From contig CAVAPV010000001.1 in NCBI GenBank assembly GCA_963590525.1, positions 61,056 through 125,055 of the forward strand: 64,000 bases of DNA. The letters are read 5' to 3'. Source of the DNA: W2P13-069 sp963590525. GTDB taxonomy: Bacteria; Actinomycetota; Coriobacteriia; Coriobacteriales; QAMH01. Shown here in pieces: positions 26,221 to 34,433 of the stretch (positions are counted from its first letter, which is position 1; each line of letters begins with the position of its first letter). Under the pieces are notes generated by a model. That model was given only the letters and a program-made list of their open reading frames with translations. It was not told the origin of the DNA and did not search any database. Both the position numbers and the translations under genes were made by a program.

Positions 26221-28248
26221 ATGGCTTTTAGAGAGAAGACAACCCAAAAACTCGAGGCCCAGGCGGGCAAGACCGTCAAGGCCAAGCACTTCAAGGCGAT
26301 GAGCATCGGCGGCAAGATCTCTTTGGTCGTGCTCGTGCTGATCGTGGCTATCGCTGCCACAGCCCAGTTCATCGCGCCTTACGATCCGCTGGAGATCTTC
26401 ACGGCGCGCATGGCCCCCAACCAAGATTTCATCTTTGGCACCGACGACAAAGGCCGCGACGTCTTGTCCCGCATGATGTACGGCGGACGCTACTCGCTGG
26501 TCATCGGCTTGGGCGCCACTACCTTTGCCTTGGTCTTTGGTGCGATCTTTGGCGCTATCGCGGCTGTGAGCCGCAAGTGGGTGTCCGAGGTCATCATGCG
26601 CATCATGGACATCATCATGTCGTTTCCCGGCATCGCGCTGGCAGCTACGCTGGTGGTTGTTTGCGGCCGCACCGTCCCGTCTCTGATCGTGGCCATCGGT
26701 GTCATGTACGCCCCGCAGGTGGCCCGTGTGGTACGCGCTAACATCATGTCCGAGTACGGACGCGACTACGTGCGCGCTTGCATGGTGGCAGGCGATAGGG
26801 CTCCTTGGATCTTGTGGAAGCACGTCATGCGCAACTGCCTGGCCCCTATCTTGGTCTTTGCCATCACAGCTACGGCAGACGCCATCGTCTTCGAGGCCTC
26901 GCTGGCCTTTATCAGTGCCGGCATCCCCGAGCCCAAGCCCACTTGGGGCAACATCTTGGCCGATGCGCGCGCTGGTGTCTTGGCTGGCCGCTGGTGGCAG
27001 GCTTTGTTCCCCGGTATCGCCATCATGGTCACCGTGCTCACCTTGAACATCCTGGCAGAGGGCGTGACCGATGCCATGGCTGCCGCTCCCAGCGCACCCA
27101 TGGAGGCATCCGACTCCAACCTCTCCACCGACCGCGAGGCAGACCGCCTCGTGGCAGATCCCAAGCTGGCCTACGCTGCTCAGGCAGAGTCCCTGGAGGC
27201 TCGCCTGGCTGCATTGCGCGAGGTGGAGCTCAAGAGGACAGACCGTTTCGAGGCGCGCACCGACGTGCCGCCCGTGCTTGAGGTCCGCGACTTGTGCATC
27301 CGCTTCCCGCGTCATGGCGAGGTCAACGTTGTGGACCATCTCAACTTTGTGGTGCGTCCGCGTCAGACCATGGGCCTTGTGGGCGAGTCCGGCTGCGGCA
27401 AGTCCATCTCCTCTATGGCGATCATGGGCCTGCTGGACCCCAAGGCGCAGATCAGCGGAGAGATCATCTACAACGGCCGCAACCTGCTTGATCTGAGCTA
27501 CAAGGAGATGAACGAGCTGCGCGGCAAGGAGATCGCCATGATCTACCAGGATGCGCTGTCCTCGCTTAACCCGTCCATGCTCATCAAGGCGCAGTTCAAG
27601 CAGCTCACCAAGCGCGGCGGCACCCGCAGCGCCGAGGAACTCTTGGAGCTTGTGGGCCTCGACCCCAAGCGCGTGCTCGACTCCTACCCGCACGAGCTTT
27701 CCGGCGGCCAGCGCCAGCGCGTGCTCATCGCCATGGCGCTCACGCGCGACCCCAAGGTCATCATCGCCGACGAGCCTACCACGGCTCTTGACGTGACGGT
27801 GCAAAAGCAGGTCGTGGACCTGCTCAACCGCCTGCAGCACGAGCTGGGCTTTGCGATGGTCTTTGTGAGCCACGACCTGGCCCTGGTGGCCGAGGTCGCC
27901 AACTCCATCACGGTCATGTACGCAGGCCAGGTTGTGGAGCAGGGTCCTGTGCGCGAGCTTATGACCAACCCCATCCACGAGTACACGCGCGGCCTTTTGG
28001 GTAGCGTGCTGTCTATCGAGGCCGGCGGCGAGCGCCTGCATCAGGTGCCCGGCAGTGTTCCCAGCCCCAAGGACTTCCCCGCTGGCGACCGCTTCCGTCC
28101 GCGCAGCAGCCATCCGGACAAGATCTCCAACGTGCCGCCCATGCTCAAGCGCCTCAAGGATACAGACCACTACTACGCCGAGCTGCCCGACAGCGAGCTC
28201 AAGCGCATCGGCCTTGAGCCTTTGGTGCCGGCAGAGGGGAGGATGTAA
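26221..28248 (+). CDS. Fused peptide ABC transporter permease and ATP-binding protein (DppC-DppD)
   Basis: A 675-residue fusion. Residues about 1-290 are a DppC permease (GTDDKGRDVLSRMMYGGRYSL, EAA loop YVRACMVAGDRAPWILWKHVM, IPEPKPTWGNILADA). A linker of about 60 residues follows. From about 350 there is an OppD-type ATPase with Walker A GESGCGKS, signature LSGGQRQRVLIA, Walker B VIIADEPTTALDV and the C-terminal oligopeptide domain ending in the VPGSVPSPKDFPAG loop. Such fusions are known in actinobacterial peptide transporters. Translation starts two bases after the dppB stop. The stop overlaps the next ATG as TAATG, giving coupled synthesis. Confidence 0.93.
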   Translation: MAFREKTTQKLEAQAGKTVKAKHFKAMSIGGKISLVVLVLIVAIAATAQFIAPYDPLEIFTARMAPNQDFIFGTDDKGRDVLSRMMYGGRYSLVIGLGATTFALVFGAIFGAIAAVSRKWVSEVIMRIMDIIMSFPGIALAATLVVVCGRTVPSLIVAIGVMYAPQVARVVRANIMSEYGRDYVRACMVAGDRAPWILWKHVMRNCLAPILVFAITATADAIVFEASLAFISAGIPEPKPTWGNILADARAGVLAGRWWQALFPGIAIMVTVLTLNILAEGVTDAMAAAPSAPMEASDSNLSTDREADRLVADPKLAYAAQAESLEARLAALREVELKRTDRFEARTDVPPVLEVRDLCIRFPRHGEVNVVDHLNFVVRPRQTMGLVGESGCGKSISSMAIMGLLDPKAQISGEIIYNGRNLLDLSYKEMNELRGKEIAMIYQDALSSLNPSMLIKAQFKQLTKRGGTRSAEELLELVGLDPKRVLDSYPHELSGGQRQRVLIAMALTRDPKVIIADEPTTALDVTVQKQVVDLLNRLQHELGFAMVFVSHDLALVAEVANSITVMYAGQVVEQGPVRELMTNPIHEYTRGLLGSVLSIEAGGERLHQVPGSVPSPKDFPAGDRFRPRSSHPDKISNVPPMLKRLKDTDHYYAELPDSELKRIGLEPLVPAEGRM

Positions 28249-29321
28249 TGGCCGATCAAAACGAGTTCAACGAGCTGTCTGACATCAACGAACATGCAGC
28301 AGACTTGGTAGACGCCGCCCAGGCATATGCGGAGGGACAAAACGAGCATAACGAGCTGCAGGGAGAGATTCCCAGCGCAGACCCTACGGCGCTGCCGGTT
28401 GACAAGGACATCTACGCCGCTCCCATGGCGGGACGCCGCGACGTGCGCGAGCAGCTCCAGGCCATTCCCGTGCCCGAGACCTCTGTGCCCGACGACACGC
28501 CGGCGGATGCCGGCGAGCCCATTGTTTTCTTGGATGACATCCATGTCACCTTCAAGACGCGTACCGGCTCTTTGTTCCATCCCAACAAAGTCAAGGCTGT
28601 GCGCGGTGTGTCGCTCAAGCTTTTGCCGGGCGAGACCATCGGCATCGTAGGCGAGTCCGGTTGCGGCAAGTCCACTACAGCCAACGTGCTTTGCGGCCTG
28701 CAGACTCCCACCAGCGGCCACGTGTACTTCAAAGGCAAAGACGTCACTCGCCGCACGGCGGCAGACCGCAAGACCATCGGCCGCGTGCTCAGCGTGGTGT
28801 TCCAAGACCCTGCCACCGCGCTCAATGCGCGCATGAGCGTCCACGACCAGCTGCTCGACCCTATGATCGTGCACAAAGTGGGCACCAACCAAGAACGTGA
28901 GGCCCGTGTTCGCGAGCTCATCCACTTGGTGGGCCTGCCCTCAAGCTGCCTCGAGGCGCTTCCCGGCCAGATGTCCGGCGGTCAGCGCCAGCGCGTGGCT
29001 ATCGCGCGTGCGCTTGCCCTCAACCCCGAGGTCATCATCGCCGACGAGCCTACCTCTGCACTTGACGTGTCTGTCCGCGCGCAGATCCTCAACCTGCTCA
29101 TGGACCTCAAGAAGGAGCTCAATCTGGCTATGGTGTTCATCAGCCATGACATCTCTACCGTGCGCTACATAAGCGATCGCATCGTGGTCATGAACAAGGG
29201 CGTCATCGTGGAGCGCGGCCGCGCGCAAGAGATCTTTGAGAACCCCAAAGACCCTTACACCAAGCTTTTGCTGGGTGCTGCGCCCTCTTTGCTGCATCCG
29301 GGCGAGGAGAGCTTCAAGTAG
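28248..29321 (+). CDS. Peptide ABC transporter ATP-binding protein (DppF type)
   Basis: A 357-residue ATPase, partner of the ATPase half of the preceding fusion. Residues 1-90 are an acidic, low-complexity extension (NEFNELSDINEHAADL and following) not usual for DppF. The ABC domain has Walker A GESGCGKST near 141, Q-loop VFQDPATALNARMSV, signature MSGGQRQRVAIARAL and Walker B VIIADEPTSALDVS. The C-terminal oligopeptide extension is short, ending soon after YTKLLLGAAPSLLHPG. The ATG overlaps the previous stop. A strong terminator follows. Confidence 0.93.
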   Translation: MADQNEFNELSDINEHAADLVDAAQAYAEGQNEHNELQGEIPSADPTALPVDKDIYAAPMAGRRDVREQLQAIPVPETSVPDDTPADAGEPIVFLDDIHVTFKTRTGSLFHPNKVKAVRGVSLKLLPGETIGIVGESGCGKSTTANVLCGLQTPTSGHVYFKGKDVTRRTAADRKTIGRVLSVVFQDPATALNARMSVHDQLLDPMIVHKVGTNQEREARVRELIHLVGLPSSCLEALPGQMSGGQRQRVAIARALALNPEVIIADEPTSALDVSVRAQILNLLMDLKKELNLAMVFISHDISTVRYISDRIVVMNKGVIVERGRAQEIFENPKDPYTKLLLGAAPSLLHPGEESFK

Positions 29322-29375
29322 GCCTTCAAGTCACATCGCGTTGCCGGAAAGATCGACTCCCTGCAGCGCAAACGC

Positions 29376-29409
29376 AAAGCCCGGTGGTCGTTTGGCTACC
29401 GGGCTTTTT
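29376..29409 (+). terminator. Terminator of the peptide transporter operon
   Basis: AAAGCCCGG and CCGGGCTTT pair perfectly, with extra inner pairing, and TT continues the run to five Ts. It lies 55 bases after the dppF stop and just before the convergent antitoxin gene. Confidence 0.85.
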
Positions 29410-29439
29410 GTAGGCGCCATTGTATGCAATGCGCGCGCG

Positions 29440-29724
29440 TTATGCCCCTTTGGCTAGAGAATCGGCGAGTATTCTTCTCACGTAAGCGCTCACTGCAACG
29501 CCGTCGCTTGCAGCGCGCTTTGCAAGCTGGGCCTTCATACCGGCTGGGAGCTTGACGGAGAGCAACTCGGTGTCGTCGTCTGACAGTTTTGGACGACCCG
29601 GTCCTTTGAGGGTTTCTCCTGTTGGCTTGCCTGGCAAAACCCCGGCGGCAGCATGTGCCTCCATAGCTTTGAGGGATTCTTCGTCTGCATCAAACAGCTT
29701 CTCAAGTTCTTTTGCGCTCTTCAT
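29440..29724 (-). CDS. Ribbon-helix-helix antitoxin (BrnA/CopG-like)
   Basis: A 94-residue protein. The first 50 residues are acidic and flexible (KELEKLFDADEESLKAMEAH, then a GRPKLS patch). The C-terminal half has the strand-helix-helix pattern ELLSVKLPAGMKAQLAKRA followed by VSAYVRRILADSL, a ribbon-helix-helix DNA-binding fold. I start at ATG 29724, after GGGGAGG. It lies four bases after the stop of the BrnT-like gene. Toxin first, antitoxin second, with self-repression by the RHH protein, is the brnTA arrangement. The role is inferred from gene order and fold. Confidence 0.6.
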   Translation of the reverse strand: MKSAKELEKLFDADEESLKAMEAHAAAGVLPGKPTGETLKGPGRPKLSDDDTELLSVKLPAGMKAQLAKRAASDGVAVSAYVRRILADSLAKGA

Positions 29725-29728
29725 GAGG

Positions 29729-29992
29729 CTACCTCCCCAATAACCCAAGTTCGGCAAGCACGCTCTTTTGCGCGGGTGTCATTGCGTGATATATCAGCAA
29801 CCCAAATGTTTTTGCAATCGTCATCATCTGAATCTCCCTCGGTTGAGTCGATGCATAGCCAACGGCGACGATATGCTCCTCATTGGGTGCCTGCCGATGC
29901 TGCTTTGCTGCAAAGTTCTCCCATGCCTCTAAAATCTCGCGCTCGAGCAAACCGTGCTTGAGTGCATGTGGATGAACAAATATCTCGCACAT
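29729..29992 (-). CDS. BrnT-like toxin candidate
   Basis: An 87-residue protein whose ALKHGLLEREILEAWEN opening and AKTFGLLIYHAMTPAQKSVLAEL ending follow the layout of small BrnT-type ribonuclease toxins and DUF4258-like proteins. Those proteins have an N-terminal K-H-G and helix, a central sheet, and a C-terminal helix. No catalytic residue can be assigned by eye. AGGTG lies eight bases before the ATG. It is co-transcribed with the RHH protein downstream. An ordinary small housekeeping pair is possible, so the toxin call is tentative. Confidence 0.5.
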   Translation of the reverse strand: MCEIFVHPHALKHGLLEREILEAWENFAAKQHRQAPNEEHIVAVGYASTQPREIQMMTIAKTFGLLIYHAMTPAQKSVLAELGLLGR

Positions 29993-30015
29993 GGCATTTC
30001 ACCTAGTTTCGTCAT

Positions 30016-30044
30016 ACTTTATTCTACTGATACTTTTACTGCAA
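30016..30044 (-). promoter_or_regulatory. Predicted promoter of the toxin-antitoxin pair
   Basis: On the minus strand TTGCAG (30044-30039), a 17-base spacer and TAAAGT (30021-30016) lie 24 bases upstream of the toxin ATG. Each hexamer departs from consensus at two positions. Confidence 0.35.
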
Positions 30045-30263
30045 GTGATCGACGCCTGATGAAATCGTCGACGGTAAGACTCAAGCGTATAGGACAAACC
30101 TGTCAGGATTTCAGACCAAAGTAAGAGCGAAATCAGACTGAGTTGCCGGCGCAGTTAAGACTGGAATCGGAAAAGTCCCGCTCAGGGCAAGAGGTGGCTT
30201 GTCTGCTAATCCCGCAAGAGGTATCTCATGCTCAAGGCCGGCAAGCTTGCTTGGCAAATTCAT
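30045..30263. other. Non-coding stretch upstream of merR
   Basis: No convincing gene, RNA or repeat is seen. It separates the divergent toxin-antitoxin and merR promoters; the whole gap from 29993 to 30339 is about 350 bases. Confidence 0.4.
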
Positions 30264-30294
30264 TTGACGGTGACGTTGCGTCATGCACGATAAT
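30264..30294 (+). promoter_or_regulatory. MerR-type promoter with 19-bp spacer (merR gene)
   Basis: TTGACG (30264-30269), a 19-base spacer and GATAAT (30289-30294). The spacer begins with the dyad GTGACG-TTG-CGTCAT (30270-30284). An over-long spacer carrying a dyad is the hallmark of promoters activated by MerR proteins through DNA untwisting. The same dyad stands in the promoter at 31182-31212. Confidence 0.7.
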
Positions 30295-30339
30295 CATGAG
30301 ATTGTCTTTTAACCTGTCAAGCAAAGGGGGCTCGCTCGC

Positions 30340-31098
30340 ATGCCCGTGCACGAAGAGAGTTTGATGACGGTTGGCGAGCTGGCTCGTCGTGTTGGCGTGA
30401 CAGTGCGCACCATCCAGTACTACGACCAAAAGGGTTTGTTGCATCCCACCAGCAAGGGCGAGCAACAGCAGCGCTTGTACTCCCCAAACGACGAGGAGCG
30501 TCTCTACCGCATCCTCACGCTCAAGTTCTTGGGCTTCTCTCTTACGGCGATCAAAGAGGCAGAAGGTGCCGATAGCTATCAAGAGCTGACGAGCGCGCTC
30601 GACAGCCGCATGCGCGAGCTGGAGCGCGAGAGCGTGAGCATTCTGCGCAACATCAACACGGTCACAAGCTTGCAAGAGCAGCTGGGCAGCGTCTCGCAGG
30701 TGCAGTGGAGCGATTTTGCGCAAGCCATCGGCGATGCCCAAAACCGCGAAGACGTGCTTTGGCAGGCCATCAACGGCGAAGCCTACGAAGGTGAGCCCGT
30801 CCCGGAGCTCACGCGTGAAGAGATCACTCGCTGGCATCAGCTCATGGGCGACACCGTCGAGGCCATGCACGACGGCATCCAGCCTCAAGACGAGCAGGGG
30901 CTCGCGTTGGGACGCCGCTTTGTGGAGTTGGGTGGAATGCGTGATGCCCTGGCCGGTCTCAAGCGTCTGGCTCACCAACGCGCGCAGGGGCCCAAGCAAT
31001 ACGGGCGCGATTTCTATGCCGGTATCCAGCGTAGGACGCTGAGCTTTCTTAAGGACGCGGCAGAGATCCTGCAGCAGCCGGGAGAGCAAGAGCGCTAG
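30340..31098 (+). CDS. MerR family transcriptional regulator (TipA-like, no cysteines)
   Basis: A 252-residue regulator. The N-terminal MerR winged helix is LMTVGELARRVGVTVRTIQYYDQKGLL, with the following YSPNDEERLYRILTLKFLGFSL. A dimerisation helix runs to about residue 120. The C-terminal 130 residues (REEITRWHQLMGDTVEAMHDG, RRFVELGG) recall TipAS-type ligand domains. There is no cysteine anywhere, so thiol-based metal sensing as in MerR, CueR or SoxR is unlikely. Its own promoter and that of the radical SAM gene carry the same dyad, so it probably controls itself and the operon downstream. AAAGGGGG lies upstream of the ATG. Confidence 0.85.
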   Translation: MPVHEESLMTVGELARRVGVTVRTIQYYDQKGLLHPTSKGEQQQRLYSPNDEERLYRILTLKFLGFSLTAIKEAEGADSYQELTSALDSRMRELERESVSILRNINTVTSLQEQLGSVSQVQWSDFAQAIGDAQNREDVLWQAINGEAYEGEPVPELTREEITRWHQLMGDTVEAMHDGIQPQDEQGLALGRRFVELGGMRDALAGLKRLAHQRAQGPKQYGRDFYAGIQRRTLSFLKDAAEILQQPGEQER

Positions 31099-31181
31099 GA
31101 TTCTCGCGTTGCCGCTTGCGGGTGTTCCTGCACGCTTTTTGCTCGGTTGAGGTCGTTTGGCGAGAATTTCTACTTTTGTGC

Positions 31182-31212
31182 TTGTGCGTGACGTAGCGTC
31201 ACCAGATAGCAT
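31182..31212 (+). promoter_or_regulatory. MerR-type promoter with 19-bp spacer (radical SAM operon)
   Basis: TTGTGC (31182-31187), a 19-base spacer and TAGCAT (31207-31212). The spacer begins with the perfect dyad GTGACG-TAG-CGTCAC (31188-31202), matching the merR promoter in sequence and in register with the -35. Confidence 0.7.
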
Positions 31213-31236
31213 CCCCTCCCAGCTTAGAGAGAGGAG

Positions 31237-32247
31237 ATGCAATTGATCGTATCGTGGATGACCACCAACCGGTGCAATCTCAAATGCGAGCACTGCTATC
31301 AAGATGCCGATGAATGTGACAGCCGCGAGCTGAACACGGCAGAAGCCAAGGCAATGATCGAGCAGATCGCCCGTGCCGGGTTTAAGATCATGATCTTTAG
31401 CGGCGGCGAGCCGCTTATGCGCGACGACATCTTCGAGCTGGTTGCCCATGCGGCGGCACAGGGTCTGCGCCCGGTGTTTGGTAGCAACGGCACGCTTATC
31501 ACCAACGAGGTGGCACGCAAGCTCAAAGAAGCCGGTGCGTGCTCTATGGGTATCAGCATCGATAGCCTGGACGCCGCAAAGCACAACAGCTTTCGAGGAG
31601 TCGAGGGCGCGCACGAGGCAACATTGGCGGGTATAGAGGCCTGCAAGCGCGCTGGGCTGTCGTTTCAGATCCACACCACCGTGGTCGATTGGAACCGCGA
31701 CGAGGTCTGCGACATCACGGATTTTGCCCAAGAGCTGGGCGCGGTAAACCACTCCATCTTCTTCCTGATCCCCGTGGGACGCGGCAAGTACATCGAGGAG
31801 ACAAGCCTCAAGGTGTTGGAGAACGAGGCTTTGCTGCAAGACATCATGCGCAAATCCGCCGAGGTTGCCCTCGATGTCAAGCCCACCTGCGCCCCGCAGT
31901 TCACGCGCGTGGCCCAACAGCTTGGTGTGGATACGCGCTACACGCGCGGCTGTTTGGCCGGTCTTACCTATTGCGTGGTAGGCAGCGAAGGCATCGTGCG
32001 CCCCTGCGCGTACATGACCGAGGACGCAGGCGATGTGCGCAAGCAACCCTTTGATGAGATCTGGGCCACAAGCCCCGTGTTTGAGCGCCTGCGCACGCAG
32101 GCTTATGGCGGCAACTGCGGAGCCTGCGACTACAAGGAGCGCTGCGGCGGCTGCCGTGCCCGTGCTGCGTACTACCACAACGGCGATTACATGGCCCAAG
32201 ACGATTACTGCGCCTACGGGCAGAAGCTCGGTTGCCAACACGCGTAA
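31237..32247 (+). CDS. Radical SAM/SPASM enzyme (AhbD/NirJ-like)
   Basis: A 336-residue radical SAM enzyme. The SAM cluster is C13-x3-C17-x2-C20 (CNLKCEHC), followed by FSGGEPLMRDDIFELVAHAA. The C-terminal SPASM region carries further cysteines (CLAGLTYC, IVRPC, NCGAC, RCGGC, YC) for auxiliary clusters. SWMTTNRCNLKCEHCY and GNVRE-like GDVRKQPFDEIW resemble the AhbD/NirJ tetrapyrrole branch, whose members trim haem precursors; SPASM peptide-modifying enzymes are the alternative. No precursor peptide gene was seen. The GAGGAG ribosome site touches ATG 31237 with no spacer, so the in-frame TTG at 31243 (spacer six) may be the true start. It heads an operon with an iron/haem-type importer. Confidence 0.8.
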   Translation: MQLIVSWMTTNRCNLKCEHCYQDADECDSRELNTAEAKAMIEQIARAGFKIMIFSGGEPLMRDDIFELVAHAAAQGLRPVFGSNGTLITNEVARKLKEAGACSMGISIDSLDAAKHNSFRGVEGAHEATLAGIEACKRAGLSFQIHTTVVDWNRDEVCDITDFAQELGAVNHSIFFLIPVGRGKYIEETSLKVLENEALLQDIMRKSAEVALDVKPTCAPQFTRVAQQLGVDTRYTRGCLAGLTYCVVGSEGIVRPCAYMTEDAGDVRKQPFDEIWATSPVFERLRTQAYGGNCGACDYKERCGGCRARAAYYHNGDYMAQDDYCAYGQKLGCQHA

Positions 32248-32358
32248 ACGCGGGTGCGAGGCAAACCAAAAGCGACCCGCGGTAAGGCACGACTGGCTGC
32301 ATGGCGCCGTCGTCGAGCGCAGCGGTGTAAACAAGAACGTAAGCAAGAGGAGAAACCT

Positions 32359-33345
32359 ATGAAGAAGATGACGACAAAGATCACCGCATGCGCCTGCGCA
32401 TTGGCGCTGGCGGCAAGCGGCGTTGTGCTGAGCGGCTGCAACGGCGGCGATGCCGGTAGCAGCTCCCAGCAGACTGCAACCGAGCAACAAGCCGGCTACA
32501 CCTTTACAGACGATTTGGGCAACCAGGTGACCGTTGCCTCACATGATCGCGTTGTTGCCGGCATGGGCAGCTTTGCGAGCATCTGGGAGCTGGCCGGCGG
32601 TACGCTGGTGGGTGCATCCGATGACGCGTTTAGCGATTACGGTATCGAGTCCAGCGCGGATAAGGTGGGCGATTTCTCTGCGCTCAACGCTGAGTCCATC
32701 ATCGCGCTCGACCCGGACTTTGTCATCTTGACCGGTGCAAGCAGCGGGCGCGGTGGCGGCGTTGCGCAAACGGACCTCAAAGACACGCTCGAGGCCGCTG
32801 GCATTGCCGTAGCGTATTTCTCGGTCACCACCTTTGACGACTACCTGCGCATGCTTAAGATCTGCACCCAGATCACGGGCGATGAGGCAGCTTACGAGCA
32901 AAACGGCACCGATGTGGCCGAGAAGATCGATGCCATCAAAGCCAAGGCACAGGGCAAAAGCGCCGGTAGCGTTGTGGTGCTCACCACGTATTCCGGCGGC
33001 ACGCGTGTCCAGGCGTCCTCCACGCAGACCGGCATCATGCTAAGCGACCTTGGAGCCAGCAACATCACCGATAACAACTCCAGCCTGCTTTCCGACTACA
33101 GCTTGGAGTCGTTGGTCGAGGCTGACCCGGACTTCATCTTCTTGCTGCCCATGGGCGATACAGACGAGGCTGCGCAAACCGCGCTCAAAGACCAAACCAC
33201 GAGCAACCCGGCATGGAAGGAGTTGAGCGCCGTCAAGAACGGGCATGTGGTCACGCTCGACCCCAAGCTCTTCCTCTACAAGCCCAACAATCAATGGGAC
33301 AAAGCCTACAAGACCCTCTACAAGGCTCTGTACGAGCAAAACTAA
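32359..33345 (+). CDS. FecB/BtuF-type substrate-binding lipoprotein
   Basis: A 328-residue periplasmic-binding-protein type 2 lipoprotein for a metal-chelate, haem or corrinoid ABC importer. The signal peptide ends in the lipobox VLSGC (C27) and a Ser/Gln-rich linker follows. The mature protein starts TFTDDLGNQVTVASHDRVV, the classic opening of the family, and has LNAESIIALDPDFVIL and DYSLESLVEADPDFIFLLP in its two lobes. I start at ATG 32359, after AGAGGAG. It lies 111 bases after the radical SAM gene on the same strand and 29 bases before the permease. Confidence 0.9.
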   Translation: MKKMTTKITACACALALAASGVVLSGCNGGDAGSSSQQTATEQQAGYTFTDDLGNQVTVASHDRVVAGMGSFASIWELAGGTLVGASDDAFSDYGIESSADKVGDFSALNAESIIALDPDFVILTGASSGRGGGVAQTDLKDTLEAAGIAVAYFSVTTFDDYLRMLKICTQITGDEAAYEQNGTDVAEKIDAIKAKAQGKSAGSVVVLTTYSGGTRVQASSTQTGIMLSDLGASNITDNNSSLLSDYSLESLVEADPDFIFLLPMGDTDEAAQTALKDQTTSNPAWKELSAVKNGHVVTLDPKLFLYKPNNQWDKAYKTLYKALYEQN

Positions 33346-33374
33346 TTGCGTAGGGCAAGCTTTAAGTTGCGCAG

Positions 33375-34433
33375 ATGTTTGAGACACGAAGCATGAAGCA
33401 GACATCAACCTCACCCACGCGGCGCAACGCGCAAGCCATGCGCGGCCAGCGCATGGCGGCCATTGCCGTCGCGGCGGTACTGCTTGTGTGCGTTGCGGTT
33501 TTGGGTATAACAACGGGCTCGACGGCGGTCGGGTTGGGCGATGTGCTCGCACTCATAGCGGGAACCAACACCGATCAAACCGCTGCCAACGTCATCGTAA
33601 ACATCCGCCTGCCCCGCGTGCTTGCGGCGCTGTTGGCCGGAGCGGCTTTGGCCCAGGCCGGCGCACTCATCCAGGCGGCGCTCGATAACCCGCTGGCCAG
33701 CCCCAACGTCATCGGCGTTAACGCGGGTTCCGGCTTCTTTGTGCTGCTAGCCGCATGCATGTTTCCCAATGCGTTTGCGTTGGCGCCGGCAGCAGCCTTC
33801 TTAGGTGCGCTTGTTGTGGCGGGGCTCATCTTTGGCGTGGCCAGGCTGGGTGGCTCGTCTAGGCTCACGGTGGTGCTGGCCGGTATGGCGTTTACTGCCA
33901 TCTTTACCGCGGGCATGAACACCATACTCATCGTCAACCCGGATGCTTACGTAGGGTCTTCGGGTTTTCTTACCGGCGGGCTTTCGGGCGTCAAGTTAAG
34001 CGAGGTCATCGTGCCGGGCATCGCCATCTGCATTGCGCTGCTTTTGGGGTTGCTGCAAGGCACGCGCCTCAACCTGCTGGCTTTGGGTGACCAGCAGGCG
34101 CATTCGTTGGGACTCAACGTGCAGCGTACGCGACTGGCCGCACTGGCGTGTGCGGCGGCGCTGGCCGGGTGCGCTGTGAGCTTTGCCGGGCTTGTGGGCT
34201 TTGTGGGGCTTATCGTTCCGCACGTTGCCCGTACCCTGACTGGCCACGACAACCGCAGCGTGTTGCTGGCATCGCCCATCATGGGTGCGTTGCTTGTGTG
34301 CCTGTGCGACCTGTTGGCACGTACCTTGTTTGCCCCGTACGAGATTCCCGTGGGCATAGCGCTCTCCCTGCTTGGCGGGCCTTTCTTTGTGTATCTCATC
34401 TTGAAAAAGGGCAGGGGAGGGGTCAATGGGTAG
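33375..34433 (+). CDS. FecCD-family iron/corrinoid ABC transporter permease
   Basis: A 352-residue permease with 9-10 membrane spans. The family signature runs from IRLPRVLAALLAGAALAQAG through DNPLASPNVIGVNAGSGF. The cytoplasmic coupling region lies in LALGDQQAHSLGLNVQRTR, and VGFVGLIVPHVARTLTGHD follows, as in BtuC, FhuB and FecD. It should form a homodimer. No good ribosome site precedes ATG 33375 or the alternative ATG at 33393, so translation may depend on coupling. It overlaps the ATPase gene by eight bases. Confidence 0.92.
   Translation: MFETRSMKQTSTSPTRRNAQAMRGQRMAAIAVAAVLLVCVAVLGITTGSTAVGLGDVLALIAGTNTDQTAANVIVNIRLPRVLAALLAGAALAQAGALIQAALDNPLASPNVIGVNAGSGFFVLLAACMFPNAFALAPAAAFLGALVVAGLIFGVARLGGSSRLTVVLAGMAFTAIFTAGMNTILIVNPDAYVGSSGFLTGGLSGVKLSEVIVPGIAICIALLLGLLQGTRLNLLALGDQQAHSLGLNVQRTRLAALACAAALAGCAVSFAGLVGFVGLIVPHVARTLTGHDNRSVLLASPIMGALLVCLCDLLARTLFAPYEIPVGIALSLLGGPFFVYLILKKGRGGVNG

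Noticed and set aside
26182..28170. A 662-codon open frame on the minus strand
   Set aside because: Antisense shadow of the DppC-DppD fusion, rich in His, Gly and Asp as expected from reversed codons, with no family resemblance.
30232..32490. A 752-codon open frame on the minus strand
   Set aside because: It runs antisense to the well-supported merR and radical SAM genes and has a composition biased by codon-position GC. It has no ribosome site or recognisable domain.
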